Position numbers and translations under genes: made by a program | Part shown: piece after piece, positions 17,135 through 25,747 of the stretch | Layout: each line of letters opens with the position of its first letter | Numbering within the stretch: the first letter of the stretch is position 1 | NCBI RefSeq assembly: GCF_002078175.1 | Contig: NZ_MWFK01000001.1 | Span: 3,782,001 to 3,846,000 of the forward strand | Direction: 5' to 3' | DNA from: Streptomyces sp. M41(2017) | GTDB taxonomy: Bacteria > Actinomycetota > Actinomycetes > Streptomycetales > Streptomycetaceae | Length of the DNA stretch: 64,000 nucleotides | Notes under the pieces: generated by a model | Database searches by the model: none | Seen by the model: only the letters and a program-made list of their open reading frames with translations | Told to the model about the DNA's origin: nothing

Positions 17135-18969
17135 CGCCGGTCGTCCTTTCCGGGGTCGGTGTGCGTGGCCCACTCCAGGAGGCCGATGAACGCACGGTTC
17201 AGGAGCGCGGAGTCCGCCGGCCGCAACGGGCGCTGCGCCATCAGCAGGGCCTGCCCGTAGAGCGACTCCGTGGCCGTGCCGATCAGGTCCGGGTCGTCGA
17301 GCGAACTGATGCGCCGGATCAGCGGGTTGAGGTGGTTGAGGACCAGCCGCGCGCGCGGGGCGCTGCCGCGCAGCGAGCCCAGGATGCCCGCCCACAGGTC
17401 GTCGGCCTGCTCCTCGGCGTCCGCGCGGGCCTGCTCGTGCCGGGCCGCACGGTCGTCCAGGTGCAGCGCGGGCACCGACAGCGGATGGAAGGCCCGCAGG
17501 ACGACGTCGCAGCCCAGCGGGTCGAGCCGGGCCCGCGCCGCCGCCAGGAACGGCGAGAGCGCCAGCTCCTCGGCCGGGTCCACCCCGTCCAGGTGCGCCG
17601 TCACGGTGTCCGCGTCCAGCTCCGAGACGACCGTGCCCGGACGCACCGACGGCAGCGCCTCGACCAGCTCGCTGTCGTACGTGTAGCCGCCGTTGACGAC
17701 CCCGACGCCCTGCGCGGAGGCGATCGGCGCGACCTGCCGGTACTCCTCCACCGTCCGCGTGAAGTGCACCACCGGGTGCCGCTGCGCGAACTCCTCCAGC
17801 GACAGCCGTCCGTCGGTCGTCTCGAAGGGCAGCCACGGCAGCATCGTGCGCAGCATCTCCGGATCGTGCCGCGCCAGCGACTTCACCCCCAGGTGATGCA
17901 CCGAGAGGAACGCGGCCAGCCGCTCCGGATCGCCCGCCGCGAGCCCCGTCAGCCAGGACCGGATGCGCTCGCCCAACGCCTCCCGCACGGCCGCGAGCGT
18001 CTCGTCCTCGTACAGCGACTCGCGCGACGCGGTGGGCCGCAGACTGTCGGTGTCGAGGACGCAGCGCACGAAGAACGCCCAGTCGGGCAGCAGTTGTTCG
18101 GCCCGCTCGGTGAGCAGCATGCCCTTCAGGTGCACCCGGTGACTCGCCCGCTGGGCCGGGCTGACCGCGGACGGCAGCACATAGGCCACACCCCGGATCC
18201 CGGCGAGCGGCACGTCCAGGTCGATCGAGTCCAGCGGAGTGAACCCGAACAGGTCGTGACAGTGCCGGGCCAGCGCCACCCGCCGCGTGGCCGGGCTCGG
18301 ATAGGAGCGGTCCCAGGGCGCCGGAAGGTCCGCGACCGGCTCGTCGCCCACGCGCACGTCGTACGGCAGCAGCGCCCCGAAGTCCCGTGCCAGCGACCTG
18401 ACCCGCTCGGCGCTCAGCCACTCGCCGGCCCCCGCGCGCGCCACCAGGTGCACGGTGGTGCCCGGTTCGGGGCGGGCCGAGTGCGGCAGGGTGCGCACGG
18501 TGTACGAACCGTCGTCGGCCGCCGTCCACTCGACCGGCGCCGCGTCGGGCGTCCGCGCGCTGCGGCTGACCACCCGGATGCGCTCGGCCACGACGAAGCA
18601 GGCCAGCAGCCCGATCCCGAACTGGCCGAGGAAGTCCGAACGGGCCGACTCCAGGCCGTCGTCGCGCTTGGAGCTGCGGCCGATCGTCGCGAGCAGACTG
18701 TGCACGTCGGACTCCGTGAGCCCGACGCCCGAGTCCTCCACGCGCAGCGTGCCGCCCTCGGCGTGCAACCGCACCGTCGCGGGCGCGTCCGGCTGCTCGG
18801 CGCGCCGCGCGGTGATCGCGTCGACGGCGTTCTGCAGCAGTTCGCGCAGATAGACCTTGGGGCTGGAGTACAGGTGATGGGAGAGCAGGTCGACCAGACC
18901 GCGCAGGTCCACCTGGAACGTGTGAGGAGACGGGGAGGCCGGAGAAGGCTGTGAAGTCTGGGAGTCCAT
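17131..18969 (-). CDS. HSP90-family (HtpG-like) ATPase
   Basis: This 612-residue cytosolic chaperone-type ATPase has the GHKL/Bergerat fold at its N-terminus: LYSSPKVYLRELLQNAVDAI (Glu43 and Asn47 for Mg-ATP), EDSGVGL (78-84) and GQFGIGLLACF (115-125). The middle-domain arginine loop is recognisable as TASRESLYED, matching the SRE of HtpG. No eukaryotic EEVD tail is present. Divergence from housekeeping HtpG and coupling to a giant repeat protein suggest a specialised actinobacterial HSP90. The start is ATG 18969, and the N-terminal 15 residues are Ser/Pro-rich. It is the first gene of a two-gene operon divergent from recG. Confidence 0.92.
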   Translation of the reverse strand: MDSQTSQPSPASPSPHTFQVDLRGLVDLLSHHLYSSPKVYLRELLQNAVDAITARRAEQPDAPATVRLHAEGGTLRVEDSGVGLTESDVHSLLATIGRSSKRDDGLESARSDFLGQFGIGLLACFVVAERIRVVSRSARTPDAAPVEWTAADDGSYTVRTLPHSARPEPGTTVHLVARAGAGEWLSAERVRSLARDFGALLPYDVRVGDEPVADLPAPWDRSYPSPATRRVALARHCHDLFGFTPLDSIDLDVPLAGIRGVAYVLPSAVSPAQRASHRVHLKGMLLTERAEQLLPDWAFFVRCVLDTDSLRPTASRESLYEDETLAAVREALGERIRSWLTGLAAGDPERLAAFLSVHHLGVKSLARHDPEMLRTMLPWLPFETTDGRLSLEEFAQRHPVVHFTRTVEEYRQVAPIASAQGVGVVNGGYTYDSELVEALPSVRPGTVVSELDADTVTAHLDGVDPAEELALSPFLAAARARLDPLGCDVVLRAFHPLSVPALHLDDRAARHEQARADAEEQADDLWAGILGSLRGSAPRARLVLNHLNPLIRRISSLDDPDLIGTATESLYGQALLMAQRPLRPADSALLNRAFIGLLEWATHTDPGKDDRR

Positions 18970-19131
18970 CGTCGCTGCGCCGGTGGGGGGACGTGCGACG
19001 GCGCGGGGTCGGGCGGTCCCGAAGGACGGTGACCGCGAAAGGGCCGGAGCGCGTCATCCTAGGCGCGGAACCAGCCGTCTGACCAGCGGATTTCCAGGAC
19101 GTATACGGCAATGTCAGTGGGGTGGTGTGCA

Positions 19132-21348
19132 ATGGATCTCGTGCCCGTGCTCGATGAACCACTGAAGAAGGCGCTCGGTGCCGCCACCGCGAAGGTGATG
19201 GCCGAGCACCTCGGCCTGCACACCGTCGGCGATCTGCTGCACCACTACCCGCGCAGATACGAGGAGCGGGGGCAGCTCACCCACCTCGCCGACCTGCCGT
19301 TGGACGAGCACGTGACCGTGGTCGCCCAGGTCGCCGACGCGCGCCTGCACACCTTCGCCTCCTCCAAGGCGCCCCGCGGCAAGGGCCAGCGCCTGGAGGT
19401 CACCATCACGGACGGCAGCGGCCGCCTCCAGCTGGTCTTCTTCGGACACGGCGTGCACAAGCCCCACAAGGAGCTGCTGCCCGGCACCCGCGCGATGTTC
19501 TCCGGCAAGGTCTCCGTCTTCAACCGCCGCCTCCAGCTCGCCCACCCGGCGTACGAACTGCTGACCGGGGACGGCGACGAGGCCGTGGAGAGCGTCGACA
19601 GCTGGGCCGGCGCCCTCATCCCGATCTACCCGGCGACCGCCAAGCTGGAGTCCTGGAAGATCGCCAAGTCCGTGCAGACCGTCCTCCCGAGCGCCCAGGA
19701 GGCCGTCGACCCCCTCCCGGACTCCCTGCGGGACGGCCGCGGCCTGGTGACCCTCCCCGAGGCCCTCCTCAAGATCCACCGCCCGCACACCAAGGCCGAC
19801 GTCGAGGACGCCCGCGCCCGCCTCAAGTGGGACGAGGCCTTCGTCCTCCAGGTCGCCCTCGCCCGCCGCCGGCACGCCGACGCCCAACTCCCGGCCGTGG
19901 CCCGCGTCCCCGCCCCGGACGGCCTGCTCACCGCCTTCGACGCCAAGCTCCCCTTCACGCTCACCGAGGGCCAGCAGAAGGTCTCCAAGGAGATCTTCGA
20001 CGGCCTCGCCACCGAACACCCGATGCACCGGCTGCTCCAGGGAGAGGTCGGAAGCGGGAAGACGATGGTGGCCCTGCGCGCCATGCTCGCCGTCGTCGAC
20101 GCCGGGGGGCAGGCCGCGATGCTCGCGCCCACCGAGGTGCTGGCGCAGCAGCACCACCGGTCGATCACCGAGATGATGGGGGAGCTGGCCGAGGGCGGCA
20201 TGCTGGGCGGGGCCGAGCACTCGACGAAGGTCGTGCTGCTCACCGGCTCCATGGGGACGGCGGCCCGTCGGCAGGCGCTGCTGGACCTGGTCACCGGCGA
20301 GGCGGGACTCGTCATCGGCACGCACGCGCTGATCGAGGACAAGGTCCAGTTCCACGACCTCGGCCTGGTCGTGGTCGACGAACAGCACCGCTTCGGCGTC
20401 GAGCAGCGCGACGCCCTGCGCGGCAAGGGCAAGCAGCCCCCGCACCTGCTGGTCATGACCGCCACCCCCATCCCGCGCACGGTCGCGATGACGGTCTTCG
20501 GCGACCTGGAGACCTCCGTCCTCGACCAGCTGCCCGCCGGCCGTTCCCCGATCGCCAGCCATGTCGTCCCCGCCGCCGACAAGCCGCACTTCCTCGCCCG
20601 CGCGTGGGAGCGCGTGCGCGAGGAAGTGGAGAACGGGCACCAGGCCTACGTCGTCTGCCCCCGCATCGGCGACGAGGAAGACGACCCGAAGAAGGGCAGG
20701 AAGAAGGCCTCGCCCGAGGACGACGCCGAGAAGCGTCCACCGCTGGCCGTCCTGGACGTCGCCGCCCAGCTCGCCAAGGGCCCCCTCCAGGGGCTCCGGA
20801 TCGAGGTCCTGCACGGCAGGATGCACCCCGACGACAAGGACGCCGTGATGCGCCGCTTCGCCGCCGGCGAGACGGACGTCCTGGTCGCGACGACGGTCAT
20901 CGAGGTCGGGGTGAACGTTCCGAACGCCACCGCCATGGTGATCATGGACGCCGACCGCTTCGGCGTCTCCCAGCTCCACCAGCTGCGGGGCCGCGTCGGC
21001 CGCGGCTCGGCGGCCGGGCTGTGCCTGCTGGTCTCCGAGATGCCCGAGGCGAGCCCGGCCCGCCAGCGGCTGAACGCGGTGGCCTCCACGCTGGACGGCT
21101 TCGAGCTCTCCCGCATCGACCTGGAACAGCGCCGCGAGGGCGACGTCCTCGGCCAGGCCCAGTCCGGCGTCCGCTCCTCCCTGCGCATGCTCGCCGTCAT
21201 CGAGGACGAGGAGATCATCGCGGAGGCCCGCGAGGAGGCCACCGCGGTCGTCGCCGCGGATCCCGAGCTGACCGGCCTGCCCGGGCTGCGCACCGCCCTG
21301 GACGCCCTGCTCGACGAGGAGCGCGAGCAGTACCTGGACAAGGGCTGA
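19132..21348 (+). CDS. recG: ATP-dependent DNA helicase RecG
   Basis: RecG is a branch-migrating helicase that regresses stalled forks and processes Holliday and D-loop structures. It has 738 residues. An N-terminal wedge/OB domain (HTVGDLLHHYPRRYEERG) is followed by the SF2 motor: Walker A GEVGSGKT (304-311), DEQH (416-419), and motif VI HQLRGRVGRG. The ATG at 19132 (MDLVPVLDEPLKKAL) is the likely start, with purine-rich GTGGGGTGGTG upstream. A charged loop (DPKKGRKKASPEDDAEK) between motor lobes is typical of actinobacterial RecG. rsmD follows after 68 bases. Confidence 0.97.
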   Translation: MDLVPVLDEPLKKALGAATAKVMAEHLGLHTVGDLLHHYPRRYEERGQLTHLADLPLDEHVTVVAQVADARLHTFASSKAPRGKGQRLEVTITDGSGRLQLVFFGHGVHKPHKELLPGTRAMFSGKVSVFNRRLQLAHPAYELLTGDGDEAVESVDSWAGALIPIYPATAKLESWKIAKSVQTVLPSAQEAVDPLPDSLRDGRGLVTLPEALLKIHRPHTKADVEDARARLKWDEAFVLQVALARRRHADAQLPAVARVPAPDGLLTAFDAKLPFTLTEGQQKVSKEIFDGLATEHPMHRLLQGEVGSGKTMVALRAMLAVVDAGGQAAMLAPTEVLAQQHHRSITEMMGELAEGGMLGGAEHSTKVVLLTGSMGTAARRQALLDLVTGEAGLVIGTHALIEDKVQFHDLGLVVVDEQHRFGVEQRDALRGKGKQPPHLLVMTATPIPRTVAMTVFGDLETSVLDQLPAGRSPIASHVVPAADKPHFLARAWERVREEVENGHQAYVVCPRIGDEEDDPKKGRKKASPEDDAEKRPPLAVLDVAAQLAKGPLQGLRIEVLHGRMHPDDKDAVMRRFAAGETDVLVATTVIEVGVNVPNATAMVIMDADRFGVSQLHQLRGRVGRGSAAGLCLLVSEMPEASPARQRLNAVASTLDGFELSRIDLEQRREGDVLGQAQSGVRSSLRMLAVIEDEEIIAEAREEATAVVAADPELTGLPGLRTALDALLDEEREQYLDKG

Positions 21349-21416
21349 GCCGCGGTGACCGGCCGTCGGCTGAGAGACTGGGAGCGACCGACACACCCCC
21401 AGCGCAAAGGACCCTC

Positions 21417-22004
21417 ATGACCCGCGTGATCGCCGGCCGGGCCGGCGGACGCCGTCTGGCCGTCCCGCCGGGCACCGGCACCCGCCCCACCTCCGACCGG
21501 GCGCGCGAGGGCCTCTTCTCCACCTGGCAGTCCCTGCTCGGCGGCCCACTGGACGGCGAGCGCGTCCTCGACCTGTACGCGGGATCGGGCGCCGTCGGCC
21601 TGGAGGCGCTCAGTCGCGGCGCAGCGCACACCCTCCTCGTCGAGGCGGACGCCCGCGCGGCCCGGACCATCCGCGAGAACGTGTCGACCCTGGGCCTGCC
21701 GGGCGCCGAGGTCAGAGCGGGCAAAGCGGAACAGATCATCCGCACGGCGCCGCCCGCCGACCCGTACGACCTGGTCTTCCTCGACCCCCCGTACGCCGTC
21801 TCGGACGACGATCTTCGCGAGATCCTGCTCACACTCCGGACAGGGGGCTGGCTCACCGGGGATGCGCTCGTCACCGTGGAGCGCAGCACCAGAGGCGGCG
21901 AATTCGGGTGGCCGGACGGTTTCGAAGCCGTCAGGGCCCGTCGATACGGCGAGGGCACGTTTTGGTACGGTCGCGCCGCCTCTACGTGCGAAGACGCACG
22001 ATGA
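21417..22004 (+). CDS. rsmD: 16S rRNA (guanine(966)-N(2))-methyltransferase
   Basis: RsmD methylates G966 of 16S rRNA in the assembled small subunit. It has 195 residues, family length. It opens MTRVIAGRAGGRRL, has the SAM site VLDLYAGSGAVGLEAL and the catalytic motif DPPY at 123-126. Its stop overlaps the coaD start (ATGA), and this rsmD-coaD coupling is widely conserved. The pair is separated from recG by only 68 bases. Confidence 0.96.
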   Translation: MTRVIAGRAGGRRLAVPPGTGTRPTSDRAREGLFSTWQSLLGGPLDGERVLDLYAGSGAVGLEALSRGAAHTLLVEADARAARTIRENVSTLGLPGAEVRAGKAEQIIRTAPPADPYDLVFLDPPYAVSDDDLREILLTLRTGGWLTGDALVTVERSTRGGEFGWPDGFEAVRARRYGEGTFWYGRAASTCEDAR

Positions 22005-22510
22005 CCGGACCGGAGAGCGAGGGACCACTGTTGCGCCGCGCCGTCTGTCCGGGGTCATTCGACCCCATCACCAACGGACACCTCGACATCATCGCCCGCG
22101 CCTCCCCGCTGTACGACGTCGTACATGTCGTGGTGATGATCAACCAGTCGAAGAAGGGCCTGTTCACGGTCGACGAGCGGATCGAGCTGATCCGCGAGGT
22201 CACGGCCGAGTTCGGCAACGTCCAGGTCGAGGCCTACCACGGCCTCCTCGTCGACTACTGCAAGCAGCGCGACATCCCGGCCATCGTGAAGGGCCTGCGC
22301 GCGGTCAGCGACTTCGACTACGAACTCCAGATGGCCCAGATGAACAACGGCCTCTCGGGAGTCGAGACCCTCTTCATCCCCACCAGCCCCACCTACAGCT
22401 TCCTGTCCTCCTCCCTGGTCAAGGAGGTCGCGCAGTGGGGCGGCGACATCAGCCACCTGGTGCCGCCGCTCGTTCTGGAGCAGCTCACGGAGCGGCTGGG
22501 CAAGCACTGA
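22001..22510 (+). CDS. coaD: Phosphopantetheine adenylyltransferase
   Basis: CoaD transfers AMP from ATP to 4'-phosphopantetheine, the penultimate step of coenzyme A synthesis. It has 169 residues and functions as a hexamer. The nucleotidyltransferase motif GSFDPITNGH (18-27) contains the TxGH signature. VKGLRAVSDFDYE and PTSPTYSFLSSSLVKEVA complete the active site. The ATG at 22001 overlaps the rsmD stop. A slightly shorter start near LRRAVCPG is possible but lacks a ribosome site. Confidence 0.97.
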   Translation: MTGPESEGPLLRRAVCPGSFDPITNGHLDIIARASPLYDVVHVVVMINQSKKGLFTVDERIELIREVTAEFGNVQVEAYHGLLVDYCKQRDIPAIVKGLRAVSDFDYELQMAQMNNGLSGVETLFIPTSPTYSFLSSSLVKEVAQWGGDISHLVPPLVLEQLTERLGKH

Positions 22511-22609
22511 GCGCCTGACAGTGCGTCACCCGGTGTCGGGCGGGGCGGCAGTGGTCGTACAGTCGACCCGTCCGTCTCCATCACAGCTGTAGAGAGTGGC
22601 GAGCACACG

Positions 22610-23698
22610 GTGGACGTGCAGAAGAAGCTCGATGAGATCGTGGCTGCGGTCGGCAGCGCCCGGTCGATGCCCATGTCGGCCTCGTGCGTGGTCAACCGCG
22701 CCGACCTGCTCTCGATGCTCGAAGAGGTGCGCCAGGCGCTGCCCGGCTCCCTCGCCCAGGCGCAGGAGCTGATCGGCGGCCGCGAGCAGATGGTGGAGCA
22801 GGCCCGTCAGGAGGCCGAGCGGATCATCGAGACCGCGCACGCCGAGCGCGGCTCCCTGATCTCCGACACCGAGGTCGCCCGCCGCTCGCAGAACGAGGCG
22901 GACCGGATCCTCGCCGAGTCCCGTCAGGAGGCCGAGGAGATCCGCGCCGAGGCCGACGACTACGTCGACTCCAAGCTCGCCAACTTCGAGGTCGTCCTCA
23001 CCAAGACCCTCGGCTCGGTCGGCCGCGGCCGGGAGAAGCTCCTCGGTACCGGCCCGGGCGTCGACGAGCAGGGCTACGAGGACGAGGACGCCCCCGAGCG
23101 CAGCCACGACCCGGAGACCCTGCGGCGCAACGCCGACGAATACGTCGACATCAAGCTCGGCGCCTTCGAGGCCGTCCTCGCCAAGACGCTGGAGGCCGTC
23201 GGCCGCGGCCGGCAGAAGCTGCACGGCCGGATCGCCAGCGACGACCTCGGCGACCTGACCCCCTTCGGCGAGGACGGGACGCCGGGCCTGCACACCAGCG
23301 ACTCCGACTACCTGGCCGGCCTCGCCGAGCTGGCCGAGGCCCCGGAGCAGCCCGCTCAGAGTCCCGAGGTGCCCGCCCAGCAGCCGACGTACGGCCAGCA
23401 GCAGGAGGCGTACGCCTACCAGCACCAGCAGCAGGACCCCTACGGCTATCAGCAGCAGTACGCCCAGCAGCAGGACCCGTACGGCTACCAGCAGGCCGAC
23501 CCGTACGCCGCCTACCCGCAGCAGGGGTACGACCAGCAGGCCGCCTACGACCAGAACCAGCAGCAGGCGTACGTCCAGCAGCAGGGGCAGGTTCAGGAAC
23601 AGCAGGCGCAGGCGCTCGACGAGACCAGTCTCTTCGACACCGGCATGATCAGCGCCGAGCAGCTGAGGGCCTACGAACAGGGGCGCGGCGGCCACTGA
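22610..23698 (+). CDS. DivIVA-like coiled-coil protein with Tyr/Gln-rich tail
   Basis: This 362-residue cytoplasmic protein begins MDVQKKLDEIVAAVGSAR. Residues about 30-150 form a coiled coil (QMVEQARQEAERIIETAHAE and repeats of AESRQEAEEIRAEADDYV) like DivIVA and ATP-synthase b stalks. A duplicated segment YVDSKLANFEVVLTKTLGSV / YVDIKLGAFEAVLAKTLEAV occurs twice (about 124-143 and 179-198). From residue 255 the tail is low-complexity, with QQQDPYGYQQ repeats. The start is GTG 22610. I recall a similar uncharacterised gene at this site in S. coelicolor. A cytoskeletal or polar-growth role is inferred from the coil only. Confidence 0.85.
   Translation: MDVQKKLDEIVAAVGSARSMPMSASCVVNRADLLSMLEEVRQALPGSLAQAQELIGGREQMVEQARQEAERIIETAHAERGSLISDTEVARRSQNEADRILAESRQEAEEIRAEADDYVDSKLANFEVVLTKTLGSVGRGREKLLGTGPGVDEQGYEDEDAPERSHDPETLRRNADEYVDIKLGAFEAVLAKTLEAVGRGRQKLHGRIASDDLGDLTPFGEDGTPGLHTSDSDYLAGLAELAEAPEQPAQSPEVPAQQPTYGQQQEAYAYQHQQQDPYGYQQQYAQQQDPYGYQQADPYAAYPQQGYDQQAAYDQNQQQAYVQQQGQVQEQQAQALDETSLFDTGMISAEQLRAYEQGRGGH
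23395..23600 (+). repeat. CAG-rich repeats encoding the Tyr/Gln tail
   Basis: Degenerate copies of CAGCAGCAGGACCC(C/G)TACGGCTA(T/C)CAGCAG recur, coding QQQDPYGYQQ. Two near-identical copies start near 23427 and 23466. The CAG runs are unusual for a Streptomyces gene and may vary in length. Confidence 0.7.
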
Positions 23699-23874
23699 CG
23701 GCCGGGCCGCCGGGGGCGCGCGCCGGGGTGCGGAGCGGGGCGCCCGGACCGGATTGGGCCGTGAGCGAAAGGTCCAGTATCCTGGCTCTTCGGTCGCGTG
23801 TACGTCCGCGATCAACGCTGCCCACGGAACACCAGGGGCGGCGTCCCCATGAGTTCGAAAGATCGAAAGCAGGA

Positions 23875-24519
23875 ATGGCTCTGAACGCCCGCCTCGACCA
23901 CCGCAACCCTCTTGTGTTCGACACACACGAGCTGGGGCGGCGTCCTGGCGCGCTGCAGCGCCTGAACCGCACGATCGACGCTCCCGTGGATCTGGGGATC
24001 CAGGGTGTCATCGGAGTGCCGGAAGGCGCCTCGGTGGAGCTCGACCTCCGCCTGGAGTCGGTCATGGAAGGGGTGCTTGTCACAGGCACCGCCCGTGCAT
24101 CGGCCAAGGGGGAGTGCGTAAGGTGTCTGGAGCCGCTCGAGCAGGTGCTCACAGCGGACTTCCAGGAGATGTTCTCGTACCCTGACGCCGATGACCGGGG
24201 CCGCCCCAAGGCGGAGCCGGCCGACGACGCCGAGGACGACGAGGACACGCTCTTCCTCGAGGACGGACTGTTCGACCTCGAACCCGTGCTGCGTGATGCG
24301 GTGGTGCTCGCACTGCCGATGCAGCCGGTGTGCCAGGACGACTGCCCGGGCCTGTGCTCCGAATGTGGAGCCCGGCTCGCGGACGACCCGGAACACCACC
24401 ATGACGCCGTCGACATCCGTTGGGCGGCACTGCAGGGACTCGCCGGTTCACTCGAAGATGGCGAGAAGGACGAGTTGAGCGGCGCCGAACCTGGCGTCGA
24501 CGAGAAGCAGGAGAAGTAG
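23875..24519 (+). CDS. DUF177/YceD family protein
   Basis: This 214-residue protein of the YceD/DUF177 family is nearly always encoded just before rpmF and is linked in bacteria and plants to 23S rRNA processing or accumulation. Features are VSVELDLRLESVMEGVLVTG-like strands, a zinc-ribbon-like pair of motifs (GECVRC near residue 80; CQDDCPGLCSECG near 155), and an acidic stretch (DDAEDDEDTLFLEDG). The ATG at 23875 follows AAAGCAGGA. The gene leads an apparent operon with rpmF and rnc; rpmF begins 2 bases after its stop. Confidence 0.88.
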   Translation: MALNARLDHRNPLVFDTHELGRRPGALQRLNRTIDAPVDLGIQGVIGVPEGASVELDLRLESVMEGVLVTGTARASAKGECVRCLEPLEQVLTADFQEMFSYPDADDRGRPKAEPADDAEDDEDTLFLEDGLFDLEPVLRDAVVLALPMQPVCQDDCPGLCSECGARLADDPEHHHDAVDIRWAALQGLAGSLEDGEKDELSGAEPGVDEKQEK

Positions 24520-24521
24520 CC

Positions 24522-24695
24522 GTGGCTGTTCCGAAGCGGAAGATGTCGCGCAGCAACACGCGCCACCGCCGGTCGCAGTGGAAGGCTGCGGTCCCCACCC
24601 TGGTTGCGTGCGAGCGCTGCCACGAGCCCAAGCTGCAGCACATCGCGTGCCCGGCTTGCGGCACCTATAACAAGCGCCAGGTCCTCGAGGTCTGA
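24522..24695 (+). CDS. rpmF: 50S ribosomal protein L32 (zinc-binding form)
   Basis: This 57-residue ribosomal protein opens VAVPKRKMSRSNTRHRRS. It has two CxxC pairs (CERC and CPAC), so it is the zinc-containing form, like the L28 encoded in this window. The GTG start is 2 bases after the DUF177 stop, with GGAGAAG as ribosome site inside that gene's end. rnc starts 19 bases downstream. Confidence 0.98.
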   Translation: MAVPKRKMSRSNTRHRRSQWKAAVPTLVACERCHEPKLQHIACPACGTYNKRQVLEV

Positions 24696-24714
24696 GCGGC
24701 TGGTGAGAGGTCTG

Positions 24715-25572
24715 ATGTCTGACGCCAAGGCGGATTCAAACGCCAAGAAAAAGGCGGACAACACAGCCTCGTCCCACACGCTTCTGGAAGGGCGGCTCGG
24801 CTACAAGCTCGAGTCCGCCCTTCTGGTGCGTGCGCTGACCCACCGTTCCTACGCGTACGAGAACGGCGGTCTGCCGACCAACGAGCGCCTGGAGTTCCTC
24901 GGGGACTCCGTGCTGGGGCTCGTGGTCACGGACACGCTGTACCGCACCCACCCCGACCTGCCCGAGGGCCAACTGGCCAAGTTGCGGGCCGCGGTGGTCA
25001 ACTCTCGTGCGCTGGCGGAAGTGGGCCGCGGCCTCGAACTCGGCCTCTTCATCCGGCTCGGCCGGGGTGAGGAAGGCACGGGAGGCCGGGACAAGGCGTC
25101 CATCCTCGCCGACACCCTTGAAGCGGTGATCGGCGCTGTCTATCTCGACCAGGGTCTGGAAGCGGCGGGCGAACTCGTCCACCGGCTCTTCGATCCGCTG
25201 ATCGAGAAGTCCTCGAACCTCGGTGCCGGCCTGGACTGGAAGACCAGTCTCCAGGAGCTCACCGCGACCGAGGGGCTCGGTGTTCCCGAGTACCTGGTCT
25301 CGGAGACCGGTCCCGACCACGAGAAGACCTTTACTGCTGCCGCCCGCGTCGGAGGCGTCTCGTACGGCACCGGCACCGGCCGCAGCAAGAAGGAGGCGGA
25401 GCAGCAGGCCGCGGAGTCCGCGTGGCGTGCGATCCGTTCCGCCGCGGACGAACGCGCGAAGTCGGCCCAGGCCGCGGAGCAGGCGGCTCATGCCGCTCAG
25501 CTGGCGGCCAAGGAAGCCGAGGGGACCGCCGACACCCCCTCGACGCCGACCACCGACACGGCCACGGCCTGA
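24715..25572 (+). CDS. rnc: Ribonuclease III
   Basis: RNase III cuts double-stranded RNA, matures rRNA and controls many mRNAs; in S. coelicolor it is absB, needed for antibiotic production. It has 285 residues. The signature NERLEFLGDSVLG is at 56-68 (Glu60, Asp64), with Asp133 and Glu136 in ADTLEAVIG completing the metal site. A double-stranded-RNA-binding domain spans about 178-247 (DWKTSLQELTA; GRSKKEAEQQAAESAW). The last 35 residues are a low-complexity Ala/Thr/Pro tail. The ATG at 24715 follows GAGAGG; an upstream GTG is possible. Confidence 0.97.
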   Translation: MSDAKADSNAKKKADNTASSHTLLEGRLGYKLESALLVRALTHRSYAYENGGLPTNERLEFLGDSVLGLVVTDTLYRTHPDLPEGQLAKLRAAVVNSRALAEVGRGLELGLFIRLGRGEEGTGGRDKASILADTLEAVIGAVYLDQGLEAAGELVHRLFDPLIEKSSNLGAGLDWKTSLQELTATEGLGVPEYLVSETGPDHEKTFTAAARVGGVSYGTGTGRSKKEAEQQAAESAWRAIRSAADERAKSAQAAEQAAHAAQLAAKEAEGTADTPSTPTTDTATA

Positions 25573-25598
25573 TCCTTCACAAGCAGCACCGCACCACC

Positions 25599-25636
25599 GG
25601 ACCCCGTCGCAGCGCACCAGCGCCGCGGCGGGGTCC
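25599..25636 (+). terminator. Hairpin after rnc
   Basis: GGACCCCGTCGC and GCGGCGGGGTCC pair over 12 bp (one wobble) around a 14-base loop, 26 bases past the rnc stop. mutM follows after a further 111 bases, so this may end or attenuate the DUF177-rpmF-rnc transcript. Confidence 0.6.
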
Positions 25637-25747
25637 CGTGCGTGTCGCAGGGCCCGGGGGAGCGGGCTCAACGCCTCGTCGGCAGTGCCCGCCGCGTGCG
25701 ATGTACGCTTCCGGCATCACCCCCAGTCCGCCCTCCGGAGGAGTCCC

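Noticed and set aside
12977..17260. Very long plus-strand reading through the LysR and repeat-protein region
   Set aside because: Arg/Pro/Gly-rich shadow crossing several convincing genes and a terminator.
12040..19131. Integrative element between the DAK2 gene and recG
   Set aside because: No integrase, transposase, flanking direct repeat or tRNA target was seen, so I describe it only as an apparent insertion in gene order.
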